Part shown: positions 10,891-23,400 of the stretch, one piece after another
Layout: every line of letters begins with the position of its first letter
How positions within the stretch are numbered: position 1 is the first letter of the stretch
Assembly (NCBI GenBank): GCA_022702705.1
Contig: CM040423.1
Coordinates: 39,350,392-39,414,391, forward strand
Source: Papilionanthe hookeriana x Papilionanthe teres
Lineage: Eukaryota; Streptophyta; Magnoliopsida; Asparagales; Orchidaceae
Length of the DNA stretch: 64,000 bases
Reading direction: 5' to 3'
Translations under genes and position numbers: made by a program
The notes under the pieces: model-generated
Databases searched by the model: none
What the model was told of the DNA's origin: nothing
Seen by the model: the letters and a program-made list of their open reading frames with translations, nothing else

Positions 10891-12280
10891 AACCAGCCCG
10901 CTCGGGCTTCAAAATTTAGCCCGATAGCCCTATGGAGGCGTGCCACCTAGAGCCGAAATTTCATAGATCTCCTTAGGCTTAAGGAGATATACATGAGGGG
11001 TGTTAAATCTGTGGGACTAGCCACATTTGGAAGCCCCTAATTACCCTCTATTAGCCATATTTAGCATAAATAAGGGAGGCAAGTTAGGAATTTGATTTGA
11101 TGAGCTAATTTTAACTTTGGGGAATCTTCATTTCCTCCCGATTCAACTTCATTTCAGTATTTTGAGCCGAGGGAGAACTTGCTTTGAAAGCATTTTGGAG
11201 AGCTTAAGAGTGTTAGAGGGAGAAGACCATATTCTTACTCAAGAAGCTTCATCTTCTTAGATTATAGCTTGGAGCAAGGAAAAATGAGGACTCTTCATCT
11301 TCCTCAAGGAGAAGCTCAAGACAGTTGGGTCATTTTTCAACTTCTTCTTCACCATTCTTCTGTCCTAAATCAAAGCAGAGCTTCATCCTGGCGTGGGGAA
11401 AGATAGCTGGAACTTTGCGGAAGCTCAGAACTGCGTCGGAATGTCGACTTCTCTCCAACCACTAGGAGAGCTTCGTCCTACTTGAAGAAAAGCAACATCA
11501 AACGCCATATTGGTGAGGTTCCATAAATCTCTTTGCCTCTTCTTTCTTAGCTAGCTCTAAGAATAGATTTGGCTATGTGTTTCTGGGTTCGGTCGTAGAG
11601 ACAAGGCAGATCCGAACGGTCGCCCGGTATCGTCTGACGCAACCGATCGCCTGTTCTCGGATGATTCGATAGGTTGAACGATACCGGTCAATCTGACCAT
11701 ATGTTTTTTAATTGGTCGGCTTTATGGTGTCTTCATGGGTTGGGTCGCACACGCTAAGTAGGTTGGTGGGCCGACACTGGTCAACACGGCCAAACACCTA
11801 TTAATTGGTCATTTATTTCATAGAGGAAGCTTTATATTAGGAAGCACATTCGTGGTCAATTCCTTTGTGAATCTGAGTGACTTCCCATTAGAAGTCTTAG
11901 CTCCAATCCTAGCGGGTCAGAATCTCAATTTCACACGGTTTTGGCACCTCCAACCTCCCTTGGAGGGGTTGAAATAATTCGACCTTGAAGAATGGAAAAA
12001 GTTTTGTAGCTAGCCCATTTTGCAAGATCGTGGAAGGTTTGTAAAGCGGAAAAAGCTTTATAGTTAGTCCGTCCTACAAGCAGTAAAAAACTTCTATGAG
12101 AAATCAGAGGATGAAGTTCTCCACATTCCTCGCTAAAGCCCGAGGCGGCTATGTCACATATCCAACAGCTAAACCCTAAGTTCCTATGTGAGTAAGTTAG
12201 GGTGAGCATGGTTTGTTGTTGTGCACAATGATTGCATTACATTGTATGTTTTGATGTGATGTATGATGCATGGTATATTT
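10891..12280. other. LTR- or leader-like non-coding DNA
   Basis: No protein-coding family is seen. A TATA-like AGCATAAATAAGGG at about 11,063 is followed by several hundred bases rich in GAAGCTTCATCTTC, and by TTGGTGAGGTTCC at about 11,510, which could be a splice donor. TATA box, long leader and downstream minisatellites resemble the long LTRs of chromovirus-type gypsy elements. I infer an old solo LTR or LTR fragment but could not fix its ends. Confidence 0.3.
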
Positions 12281-12287
12281 TGCACAT

Positions 12288-12560
12288 TACACTTTGGTTC
12301 GACTAGCCACCCCAACATGGTCAACCTTTCTTGTGGTTCGATCAGTCACCCCAGCTTGATTGACCAATCACTTTGGTCAGACAGGGCCCCGGCTTGGTCG
12401 ACCGATCACTTTGACTCGACCGACCACCCCAGCCCGGTCGGTATTACACTCTGCTTTGATCGGCAGTTCTGGCCCGTCGACCGACCACTTTGGTCCGACC
12501 GGCTGTCCCGCCTGATCGATCAATCGCTTTTGTTCAGTCGGCCACCTTAGCCCAATTAAG
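12288..12560. repeat. Minisatellite, about 45-bp unit (GGTCGACCGATCACTTTGG type)
   Basis: Six or so degenerate units combine CACTTTGGTC, CGACC and CACCCCAGC. Unit length varies between about 40 and 50 bases. The open frame across it arises from the repeat and has no protein signature. Confidence 0.65.
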
Positions 12561-12769
12561 TTAGTTGGCTACGTTGCCTTGGGTTTGACCACCCCAGTAA
12601 CCCAGCGGGTTGAAAAGCCAATTTCACTTGCATGGTGTATGCATTGCATGTGTATTAGTATTGCTTGCATGATACTTGCATAATCAAAATCGCATGCTTG
12701 AGTTGTATTTTGAGTGTTCATTCATACACTCACCTCACTTGGATGATTCTCTACTGTGAGAATCATCAT

Positions 12770-13440
12770 TCTCATGAGTCAATTCCCCTTGCAGCACAGT
12801 CACTCACATGGGCAATTGCCCCCAAGGCATGCCCACGCCTTTTGAGCCAATGTCTTTCTGGTAAGCTCGCCACTCGAGTCAATGTGCCCTTGTGGTACAC
12901 TCATTCTCTTGGGTCGTTGTATCCACTGCATGCCCAGCCTTTCGGGTAAATGCCTCTACGACACACCCATTATTTGGGTTGTTGCCTCCATGACACACCC
13001 ACCCTTTCGGGTCACTGCCTACACCGCACATCCACAATTTCGGACCACTGCCTCCGCAGCACACCCATCTTCGAGACACTGCTTTCACGGCGTGCCTATC
13101 CTTTTAGACCGCTGCCTCCACAGCACGTCTACCCTTTTGTTGTCTTCACGGTACGCCCACTCTTTTGAGTCACTGCCTCCACGGCACATCCATTCTTCAG
13201 GTCATTGCCTCCACAACACGCCCACCCTTTCAGATCACTGCCTCAACGGCACACCATTATTCGAGTCACTGGCTCCACGGCACGCCCGCCCTTTCGGATC
13301 ACTGTCTTCGTGGCACACTCATCGTTTGGGCCACTGCCTCTACGGTACGCCCACCCTTTCAGGTCACTGCCTCCACGTCATACCTATTATTTTGGTCATT
13401 CCCTCTACGACATGCCCGTCTGTAAGTCATTGTCTCTAAG
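12770..13440. repeat. Minisatellite, about 40-bp unit (CACTGCCTCCACGGCACGCC type)
   Basis: About 16 or 17 degenerate units follow the pattern TCACTGCCTCCACGGCACGCCCACCC + TTTCGGG. The unit is near 39-40 bases and poor in stop triplets, which leaves several overlapping frames open for 60 to 185 codons. Those frames translate as Pro/His/Ser/Arg repeats and are not genes. Confidence 0.85.
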
Positions 13441-16400
13441 ACAACACCACACCACTTTTATCGTATGATTGTTCGCATTTACATTTGTATGTGTCATGTA
13501 TAACGGGTCAGATTTAATAGACGAGTGATTCCTTTTTAGTAAGGATGTCTTAACGAGCATTGTTTTGTCGGATCAATCTCAATAAGCAATGCGAGTTAAA
13601 GCATCAGGATTGACACAATTATGATTGTGCTAAGAATCTAAGGGATCTAACTCATATCACCTTGTATCTTTTGAGTCTGTCTTTAATGACATTTATTTTA
13701 AAACTATATATACATACATATATATCATTTGTTCTTTATTATATTCGCTAGAATTTTAAAATTATACATGTAGCAAGTTAGGTCATATGTAAGGCCAACT
13801 CTTTTCAATATACATCCTGGATGACACCGTTTAGATACCTCAGATCTTCAAAATGAGCAGTGTGGCGACGCCGTCAAAGTCATACATACCCGGAGACTTG
13901 TGATGGGTACTTAGATGATCGTTAATACATTTTTTGTTAGATGGTGTGCTATACTAGGACTAGGATGTTGGGTAGTATTTTCGACGTCTCTAACTATTGT
14001 TCTCTGTTGGATTGGTTGTTCTGGTCAAACGTCAATTTTGTGCTTTTTGGTGTACTTGTGTGCTTGATATGCATGATAGTATATTATGACGTTCTTCTGC
14101 AGGGAGTTTTGTTTATATATATGCACACACACACAGGTACAATTAAAGAGGGAGCATGTGATAATTTCTACTAACTTATTGCTTGCAGGTGTCATTTAAC
14201 TACACCGATAAAAAGACATGACTCATTATATGTTGCATGTTTATTGACTTTCTCGCTGACGTTATTTTCATGCAGGTCGACTCTTTTTCTCTTTTTCCTC
14301 TGTACTTTTAGAGTCCTATGAGAGTCTTGTATTAGAAATAAGGTATGGCACGTGTTCCGACGTGTCAAACGGACGAAACTACATGACTGGGAGCAGAAGT
14401 TGCTTGCTCGTGTCCGATACCTTAATTTTAAATCTCATTTATGTATAGAATTAAAACCAGACATGTACTTACATGGAGCCTGATCGTTTTTTTCTTTTTT
14501 TGTGATATGTCGTCGACCTAGCGGCAACCGACCTTTTATTATTTCATATTTGGCTTGTTTTATTTCTTTTCTTGCATGTATTCATGCTTGGATTGAATTC
14601 TCTGTTTCTTTTTGGTTTATCTGGAATGCTGCGAAAAATACAATTTAGACTCTAAAACCATAAAAACTGTAAACTTTTCTATAAAAAAATCTTAATAATA
14701 AAATATTAAGATAATGAAAATTTTAAGATTAAAACATAGCATGACTCTCACCAAAGTCATAATTAATAGTGGTTCCACATTATAACTTGAATAGATAATT
14801 GCATCATTATACATGTCCTAAGGAGAAATCTACGTGCTTCTCCAACCCGAGTGGCCCAACCTAGCTTTCTCTTAGGTGTCTAGTGCCCATAGGTCGTTAA
14901 AGACTCCCCGACCCAAATGAGTATAAGTCTTTTGATGGGAGTGTCTCCAGCTTTGTAGTTCAACTTCATTTCTTCTCTCTTTTCAGTGCATCCTCGACAT
15001 TTCAACGAAAAAAGTCTCATCACTTAGAGTTTCACCTGATAGTTACAGGATAGAGTTTCATTTCTTTGACCTTAGAGCTACTAATATCCATATGGACAAC
15101 GCAATTCATGGATTACTGATCAATGATCTCTGGACACGTTAGGTCGACTACCTTCAAGATCAGGTAAACTTAGAGTCCTAGTGGCTTTGAATGACGGGAC
15201 CGTGGTACCCCGATCTAGCACCTCTACCTGTTAGGGACTACTTCTTTCTTTTGACTACTCCTATTGAGCCCTATCGCTCCTCTTGTCGTCATTGATATCA
15301 TATTGACAACATGATTACTGATGAGTTGTCGCTCATTTGGAATACGATAATTTGTTTTCTACTCTTATGACCCAGATGTGTTTTGACGTATCGGGATTCC
15401 CCGTCATGATGATTCAGTTATTTCACGAACTTTGTATGTTAATAAGTCCATTACCCAGGTGGAACCGTGAGAGACTCACTCTCTGTCCTATGACTTAACG
15501 GGAGCTTTGAAAGCGTTGGAACATTCCCCTGCAAAATAACTGCCCTTTGATAGTCTTGTGTTAGTCGTCACTACTAATATAAACAAAACTCCTTTTGATC
15601 AAGAGTATTTATGGGCAACCCTCACGATTAAATTAACCAAGTGGAATATATCCCCTTGAGAGCACTCTAGACGATATAATATGCAAACACACCTGAATTT
15701 TTGGTTGTGGGTAGTCTATATAGGTATTCTTTCGTAGATATTAGTCCAAGGTGCTTCCACTCGATCTTGTTTGGGCAGACACACTTGACCTATCATTGTG
15801 AGATTTATCGCGCGTAGGCTCTCCATGTTTTCATTCTCTTGTTTATCGTCTTTGTAATATTCAGTTTTTTATGGTCTTTCTCTTCTTCTGATCATTCACA
15901 TGATCCGAAAGAGACTTATTCAGAAATAGAAGTATACGACGATTGACAAACTGACGACTCCTTCAAAAAATTAAAAGATAAAGGAAAAACATATACCCAC
16001 CACCTTGATGATCCTCTGACTCGGCCAATTCATCTGCGTGGAAATAATGTCAAGAAATTGTTAAAAACCGATAGCGGCCAAAGAGAGTTTTACATACTCA
16101 TAAATCTATCTATTGAGAAAGGGTCATCAAACATTTTTCCCTCTCTTGTTGCGAGGTACCTTCCCCTTCCTGTAGTAACGGTTGAGGTGAAAAGGTGATT
16201 GCCACTCCTCCCAACTCCTTTCCACTCTCCTGGGCCCCTCCAACGAGCAAAATCTATTGGTTCTTGTTATTCATGCACATATAAGGCACATAGACCACAA
16301 CCTCTCGACGAGGAACTTTTGGCATGCGCCCTCAGAATTCCCGGATGAATCGAACTGATCAGATGATGAATATTTGGGCCTTGACCGTTTCACCTTCTGA

Positions 16401-16703
16401 ACTTTGTCCTTTTTTGCAGAGGTCAATGGTATGTAGCCCACCTTGGCAAGAATTTTGGGGTCATCATTGATTCGGCTCAAACTGTTAGCCATGTTGCAAC
16501 TTAGTTAACTATGAAAAAATGTCGCCAACAAATGTCGCGCTAAGCCTATGACTCCATTTATAGAACACGTTGAGCACAAAATCTAAATAGAGATTAATTA
16601 TTGAATTAATTTTCTTGATTTTAGCGTTCCTGATTATTAAATAGTTTCTATGTCCTTATCATAGTTGTTACGCTCAATGAGCAGACAAACTCGGGGAACT
16701 AAT
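13441..16703. other. Non-coding or decayed interior of the LTR-bounded region
   Basis: I find no reverse transcriptase, integrase or other known domain on either strand. Between about 15,000 and 15,900 several frames are open for 30-60 codons (for example AHLEYDNLFSTLMTQ) but switch often and have no family motif. A minus-strand frame at 16,271-16,492 starts MANSLSRINDDPKILAKVG; it is unrecognised. A purine-rich CTCGGGGAACTAA at about 16,690 fits a polypurine tract before the 3' LTR. Confidence 0.4.
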
Positions 16704-17287
16704 ATTTATACTAGAACTGCTGACACGAATCTCAAAGCAATCAAGCAGCCCGAGATGGTTGCCAGGAAACCGAGGCGTCAGGGTAAAAGAGTACGACCTG
16801 AGTCGACCATCCAAGCGATCGACCGAGTGATCAAGGTAGGTTAACACATTATGGTGAAAATTTCAATCGGCGAACCACGCCTACAGTCCCGACCAACCAA
16901 ACTTTATACAAGGGCCCCCAATCGCAAACAGTCGATTGATCGGCTTTTACTTCGGCAGGCACGATCGTCATTCGAGTGGTCGCCTCAGTCGGTCAAACCC
17001 AAACGAGTCTACCAGCTGATTACCACCATATTCAAACTCAAATTGTAATACAAATTTAGTATGAAATCAATACGATTAATTCAATTAAGGGTCATTTCCA
17101 TAAAAGTTATCTCCTTTCGGTATTTGTATAAATACACCTCTATAAATAAGAGACAAAAATACAAATAAAATGACCACTTTCCTCGTTTTTCCACTGGGAA
17201 TTCCTCGATAATTCTATCTTCTTTCCCTTCCACGTTCTCTCGGCTCTTAACTCTTGAGGCGTGTGTTCACAAAGGACAATTTATGAT
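16704..17287 (+). repeat. 3' LTR of the Tat-like gypsy element
   Basis: This is the direct-repeat partner of 6,518-7,077, aligned from TATACTAGAAC to ACAATTTATGAT with many substitutions and small indels. It is preceded by a polypurine-like CTCGGGGAACTAA and contains a TATA-like CTATAAATAAGAGAC at about 17,133. Both copies share GGCGAACCACGCCTACAGT and TGTGTTCACAAAGGA. The pairing as one element is inference: the copies could also be remains of two insertions of one family. Confidence 0.6.
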
Positions 17288-17810
17288 AAAACAGAGTTGT
17301 TTTAAAAAATAACACTTTTCAATAATACATGACCAAAAAATTTTCTTGATATGAATCAATTAGCTTATATCATTTATCTTTCCCTCATGACACAAATATA
17401 TATGAATATACTCAAATAAGTTTTTACATTTTGAAGTGCGGCGCATGAGGAAAAAGAAAGAGAAAATATTTTGCTAACTGATAAGCTATTTTTTTCCCAG
17501 GAGCAATTTGCCTTTAGCCATCCAAGTAATCGCATCTCGCAATAATCATACCAACTTAATAAAAACGAGACTAAAGTTGCAGCCACACAAAGCTACTTTC
17601 AATAATTCAAAATCCACAACGGTAACAGAATTTTAGCGACACTTGGAAAGTAGATCTTATGTCGATATAACAATTTGCACTATAGATTAATTTCAGTGAT
17701 GCCTTTTATATAATAAAATTGATGGGGATGATAATGCCAAATTTAGTATCATTATCTCGCATAAAATAACTTCCAATAAAATGAATAATCATACAGATGC
17801 TTACAGATTT
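17288..17810. other. AT-rich DNA, nothing recognised
   Basis: No coding region, repeat or element end was recognised between the LTR copy and the possible exon on the minus strand. If that exon is real, the part next to it (about 17,600-17,810) would be its 3' untranslated region. Confidence 0.4.
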
Positions 17811-17958
17811 CAGCTAGGGATGCCTCCCACAGGCAGATCCCAATTATCATCCATGTCATCAATGGCCTTCTTGTTAGGACTATTTTCTTCTTGTGATGCT
17901 GAGCTGAATCTTTGGCCCGAATACTTTCTGGGGAATGCGACAAATATTGAAGAATCAA
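17811..17958 (-). CDS. Possible last exon of an unrecognised host gene
   Basis: On the minus strand, TTAATTTCTTAG (ending at about 17,963) looks like a splice acceptor. It is followed by an open frame without a methionine start, running about 48 codons to a TGA at about 17,811. The peptide begins near SSIFVAFPRKYSGQRF and ends MDDNWDLPVGGIPS, a hydrophilic, acidic, non-repetitive composition expected of a real C-terminus. I do not recognise the family. No further exon was found to the right before the LINE at about 18,230, so the gene is truncated there, has a long intron, or this is chance. Overlapping frames on both strands look less protein-like. Confidence 0.35.
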
Positions 17959-18229
17959 ATTCTAAGAAATTAAAAGATTGAGCAGAGGTAAGTAGAGGGA
18001 TAATTTCTAGACATAATTTGAATTTTCAAAGCAGTTGTGAAAATAATTATTAATACAAGTCTATTTGTCTCGTATTAAGAAGGGTGACCTTAAATATGAT
18101 GCATTAAAATACTTCATACTTACAATAAGTTTTGGTTAGATTTTCTAATTGCATATCTATCTCCAGACCACGTTAAGAAATTTGAAAACATATGGTTAGA
18201 ATTCCTGGAGGACTAGTGCTAACGTTGTC

Positions 18230-20560
18230 AATTGGGCTTTCAATTCATGTTGTTATTTATATTTGTATTAATCTCAAGTGAAGTTGAGCAAGATAATTGT
18301 AATATTTTATATAATCCTGATCTTATTGAGGATGATGGTATTGATTATTATACTAAGCTGCTTAGTAGTGATAATAGTGTTCTAGATAATATTGATGTGA
18401 ATCTTTTTGGTGATGATTGTGTCTGTGCTGGGAGTATCGATTTATCTGGCATTCCTGATGAGGTTGAAATTAAAAATGATCTGAATAGTATTGACAGTAA
18501 TAAATCTGCTGGTCCTAATGGTTTCTATGTTGTTTTTTATAAAGTGTGTCGGGAGGTGATTAAGACGGATGTTATTCTTGCTGTGCAGGATGTGTTCAAA
18601 GGGATTGATTTACCCAGGTATTTTAAAGCCTCTAATCTGGTCATTATCCCTAAAACTAAAGAAGGTTTAAAGTGGGATGCCTTCAGACCTATTAGACCCA
18701 ATATTGTTATCTCTAAAATTATTTCTAAAATTGTGGTCGGAAGATTACAACTTTATCTTAATGAACCGACTTTTGAACAATAATCTGCTTTTATTAAAGA
18801 AAGATTTATTGGGGAGAATGCTCTCATTGCTCAAGAATTAATATTTGATTTGGATAAGAAAGGCAAAGGTGACAATAGTATCTTTAAGATGGATATTAAA
18901 AAAGCTTATGATACTCTTAAATGGGAATTCATTTTGGAGGTATTTAAAGCCAAAGGATTTAATCATGTTTCCTGTTGTCTTATTCAGAGGATTCTGGAGA
19001 ATAATTACTATTCTATTCTTATTAATGGCAAAAAATGTGGCTTCTTCAAATCTTCCAGACGGATTAAACAGGGAGATCCTCTTTCCCCTTTTATTTTCAT
19101 TTTGACTTTTAATTACCTTTCTAGATATCTTAACAAGCTTTCAATACTTATCCTAGCATGCATTATGTTGATAAAGGGGTGTTTGGGATTAATTACCTTG
19201 CCACTATTGATGATCTCGTTATCTTTACTAATGCTAATAAAAGTTCTATTAAAAGATTATGGAAATGATTGAAACATTTCCATGTTGTTTCTAGATTAAA
19301 GTTTAATATTAGTAAATAAAATTAAATTATTCTAATTGGATTTCCACTAAGAAGGAAAATTGAATTCAGGATGTTGATGTTACTGGTTGTGCCAATGGGG
19401 AGCGTCTTGTTGTTTATTTGGTCTTTAATCTACATAAAGGCAGAAGAAAGAATCATCTTTTTGACAGTATTGTTAATAAAATCAATAAAAAGGATTATCT
19501 TGGGACAATCTACTTTTATTTTTGGTGGCAAAGTTACTTTACTTAAGAGTGCTCTTAACTCTATCCCCCTTTATACACTTTTTTCATAAAGATGTTTTCC
19601 TTTATTTGTAATAGGTTGAAGAATATTTTTAATAAGTTTTTGTGGGCTAGCAAGGATCATAAGATCCATTAGATGAGATGGTCTAAAATGTGTAAACCTA
19701 CCAAATATGGTGCTTTAGGTTTTAGATCTTTGAATGATTCTATGAAGATCAGTTTATTGAAACTCTGGGTGCATTTCAGAGATGACAAGTCTTTATGGGC
19801 TCGTATGATGAGAAAAAAGTACTGTAATAGTATTCATCATTTGGCAATTACCAATTCTCCTTCTGATTCTTTTGTTTGGAAGAAAATGTTAAAAGTCTCT
19901 TATTGTACTGGAAAGTTGCTTTGTTGGGATATTGGAGATGGTTTATATAGTTTTTGGTATGACAGCTGACTGGGTGATTGACCTTTGGTTGATTCTTATG
20001 GTTATCCTCATGAGACTAAGATGATGGTGAAGGAGCTGCGGTCTAATAATAATTGTGATCTTCTTAAACTTATTGATTTGGTGAGTAAAGAAGATTATCT
20101 TTTGATTTCTAAAATTCCTGTCAATGTCGGGTGGATGGTATTAAGATCAAAGGTAATATGGGTAATTCTACCTCTTTTACTATTGCCAGTTTTCTTCTTC
20201 ACTCTAGGGACTTCACTTGCATTGGGCTTGGAATTCATTTGTGAAAACTTCTCAATCATTTTTCTTTTGGAGATTACTACATAAAATTATTCTTACATAT
20301 GGTATTTTAAAAATAAAAAGTATTAGATTACCTTCTTGGTGTCCTTGATGTAAGATTCATGAGAAAAAGGTTGAGCATCTTTTTTTGCAATTGCTCGTTT
20401 GCCAAGGAGGTTTGGGATATGGTCTTTTCTTTGTTTGACAGGAAGTGGAAGAAGAATTTGGTTCAGTATATTGATGGACTGATTTTGTGTTGGAATAATA
20501 TAGATGGTTTGTTTTTTGCTTCTATTCCTATTGTAGTCCTGTCGGCCGCTTAAAAACGAT
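18230..20560 (+). mobile_element. 5'-truncated LINE (non-LTR retrotransposon)
   Basis: The DNA encodes a decayed reverse transcriptase of plant L1-type LINEs. Landmarks in order are the linker before RT (DDGIDYYTKLLSSDNSV), KSAGPNGFYVVFYK (about 18,500), PKTKEG and FRPI, a stop at 18,781, MDIKKAYDTLKWEFI (about 18,890), IKQGDPLSPFIF (about 19,066), and the active-site region reading TIDDLVIF (about 19,205) where YADD or FADD is usual. The C-terminal part follows: WASKDHKIH then MRWSKMCKPTKYGALGFRSL (about 19,675), and a zinc-finger RVT-like end with FAKEVWDMVF (about 20,400). No AP endonuclease or ORF1 precedes it, the usual result of incomplete reverse transcription. Frameshifts and stops make it inactive. 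The 3' poly-A and target duplication were not found. Confidence 0.85.
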
Positions 20561-23400
20561 GCGATGCGCTTTGGGGTTTAATTTAATGTATATATATATA
20601 TTAGTTTTGAAAATAAGATTTTTAAATTTTAAAATATGAGAATGAGAGTGGACGGATCTCATTCATTTAGCGAGTTGAATGAACGAGCGTAATATCGCAA
20701 GTAACGCACCTATTCCGAAGAATAGACACCCTATTCGACGATATCGCTCGATCAAATAAACTACGTAATTCATGACATCCGTTTCGGTCACGAACCTTTA
20801 TGTGGACCGATAAATTTCCCTATTTAATACGTGAAGAATTAAATAGGGTTTATATTATCCTGGTCTTTAAAGCTCTCTCTACAGAGAAGTGCCCTATAGT
20901 CAATTACCCTCAAACGACCAAAGTCACCGAGAGAACTCTCGATTTAGATCGGGGCTTTCTATCTTCATGAAATCAAAGGGTAGGGTTTTCAAAGAAGTGT
21001 GATAGTAGGAAATCCAATAGGTGAAAGGAGCAAATGTAGAACATTTATTTTCCAGAGCCAAAGAAAAGAGAGGTAGGGGACGTCACGGATCTCGAGGAGA
21101 ACTTCGATGACGTCCAAGACTATCCTAAGGTTGGGCTTTAAATTTTGGAAATGGATTTAATTAAGTTTCAATCCTGCCAATTAATTATAGGGATTACATT
21201 TGCATAATATCCGATCATGCAAACAACTCGAAAGATAGGAGGATTTACGCCGTATCGACTGACGACTCTGAATCCTAGCTGAGTTAGGCTTATATCGCAC
21301 ATGAAGCGCTATGCAAAGCTCTAACTGAACAAGTTGAGGATTTATGTCGCGCTAGACGGACTACTCCGAAGTCCTAAGCGCTTATTGTTTAAACTAAAGA
21401 ATTGGTTTCATTGATGTCGACACGGTGTCTTTGTAGAAGATGATCGTGCTGCCCACCGTGCTCCAAGCTTCACGTCGTAGCAAGATCGCAACTTATGTTT
21501 AAAGTTTAGGTTAAAATGGACATGCGAGTTGTTTTATTTCATTTTTATTATCACTGTTGTTGCAAGAGTGAGTGTGTGCAATGTGATGATGAGGTAGCAG
21601 ATAAAAGTGAAGCATGCAAAACAAGCAGGAATATGTTATAATGAACAACGAGTAAGCAGCATCACAAGCTAGTGTTATGCTAAGCAAGATAGAACATGAT
21701 AAACTAAGCAGGAGCGTACGTTGAAAAAGTAAACACGCTTATATTAACGAGGAGCAAAGATTAGAAAAATAAAACATGTTATGCGATAAAGGAAAGAAGT
21801 AGAAAAATGCCGTGCAGTGTACCGTAGGCGATGATTACCCGCGATGTATCGTTACTCTGTTTATCGTTTTCATTTTTATTGTTTTCCTGCGAAAAGCGAT
21901 TAAGTGCAGAAAAGAGCGAAGTAAGAAGTAGTAGGAAAGACCTAAGTGAGTAGGGGTACTACCGTACGTGCACAGTAAGCAAAGTGCGAAATCCCAACGA
22001 CAAAAACAAAAGAAAGACGATAAGAAAGCAAAGAAAATAGTGAAAGAAAACAAAGAAAATCGAGAAAGAAAGAAAAGGGCTTCCGTGGAAGACTTCGAAT
22101 AAAACCACGAACGAAAAAACAAAACAAAGTGGTAGCGAAAACCGCAAAAGCACCGAAAGAAACTCACAGATGTCCCGCTAAACTCACGGCGAACCGTAGG
22201 AAAGCCATGGGGCATCTGGAAAAAGACCCGTAAGCACGGTGGTGTTAAGGACTCAGTAGTCGTACTATATGTCCCACCTAGGTGCTGACTACTGAGACCG
22301 ACTTTCTGCAGAGGCAGACTTCTAACCCGACTCGAGTAGTCGACCGTGGACCTGTAGAATTTTCACACATTTCATTTTAGGTTTCGTATGCAAGTAAAAG
22401 CTATAGGTAAGTAGGTCCGTGTCGTGGAGGTAATTTTGTATTTTTCAAATGTATGTATTTTGTTTTGAAATATTTTCGATCCATGCGTCGACTACCCTAA
22501 TAGTGATGTAGGACTAGTAACATCTTTAGACTGCCGGCAGTAGAAACCCCAAGGACGGGCGAATGGTGCTATGATTCCTGCTCTACTCTCTACAGAGTCT
22601 CTGAGTCAGGCGACACCACTCTATGATTCTCTCGTAACCTTCCTTATGCAGTATTATCAGTGTCCTCACCGCACTTACAGTCTTGCTTGACGTGCCCCAC
22701 ATATAGCTTAAAGGGGCTATATGTGCACACCTACACGTCCCTCGTAGGTGCGGACATCGAGCCGTGAAACGAGGAGAAAACTAGGGACGAGAGAGCAAGG
22801 AAAGAAAGAGGGAAAGCGGTCCACCTAACACAATTTCGTAAAAAGAGGTAAAACGTTTTCTAATGACAATCAAAACAAGTCACCCTGAACTCCCGACCGT
22901 CCTTACACAACCTAAAAAAAAAGGACCTAAAGGCACAACGGCGCTCTCGGAGAGGGTAAGGACTAAACCCCTAGGGAACACACCCCTTTCCCCCAAACGA
23001 CAGCTGTAAAAGCATGAAAAACAGACATAAAGATACTGACCAAGCCCTGGACTATGGACCACTGATCGGGATTCCTCCAAACTCCAAGTACCCGCATTAA
23101 TTTTCAATTCCTGAAACACACTCCCCTGGTAGGCTCACCTACGGGCTCGAGACTCAAGCTATAGCGAATAGGAGAATCGAGACTTCCAATACATAAGAAA
23201 GAGAATGGACAATGCCATAAGCCACCAAACTAGCATCAATTCCACCAAATAAAACCTCCAAGAAGTATTTCAAATATCGTGCTCAATTTATTTCCCACAA
23301 GTAAATCGGGAGGCTTTTCCAAATTTATTAAATCAATTTCAAAGACAAGTATGGCAAGAAGCAAAACCGTCATCACATCAATCACTCCGCCAAGGCTCTC
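20561..23400. other. Non-coding DNA resembling old LTR or leader sequence
   Basis: No coding family is recognised. The stretch begins with a CpG-rich GGCCGCTTAAAAACGATGCG next to a TA run. It includes CTGACTACTGAGACCGAC near 22,280 and ATATAGCTTAAAGGGGCTATAT, an inverted repeat, near 22,705. Minus-strand open frames at 21,835-22,215 come from an A/G-rich tract (Phe/Ser-rich translation) and are not genes. The texture is that of gypsy-type LTR or untranslated regions, but no direct-repeat partner was found. Confidence 0.3.

Noticed and set aside
12882..13468. Overlapping open frames of 69-185 codons on both strands
   Set aside because: They lie wholly in the 40-bp minisatellite; translations are His/Pro/Ser/Arg repeats in three frames at once.
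21835..22215. 126-codon minus-strand frame rich in Phe and Ser
   Set aside because: Arises from an A/G-rich tract; low complexity, several equally open frames on the same strand.
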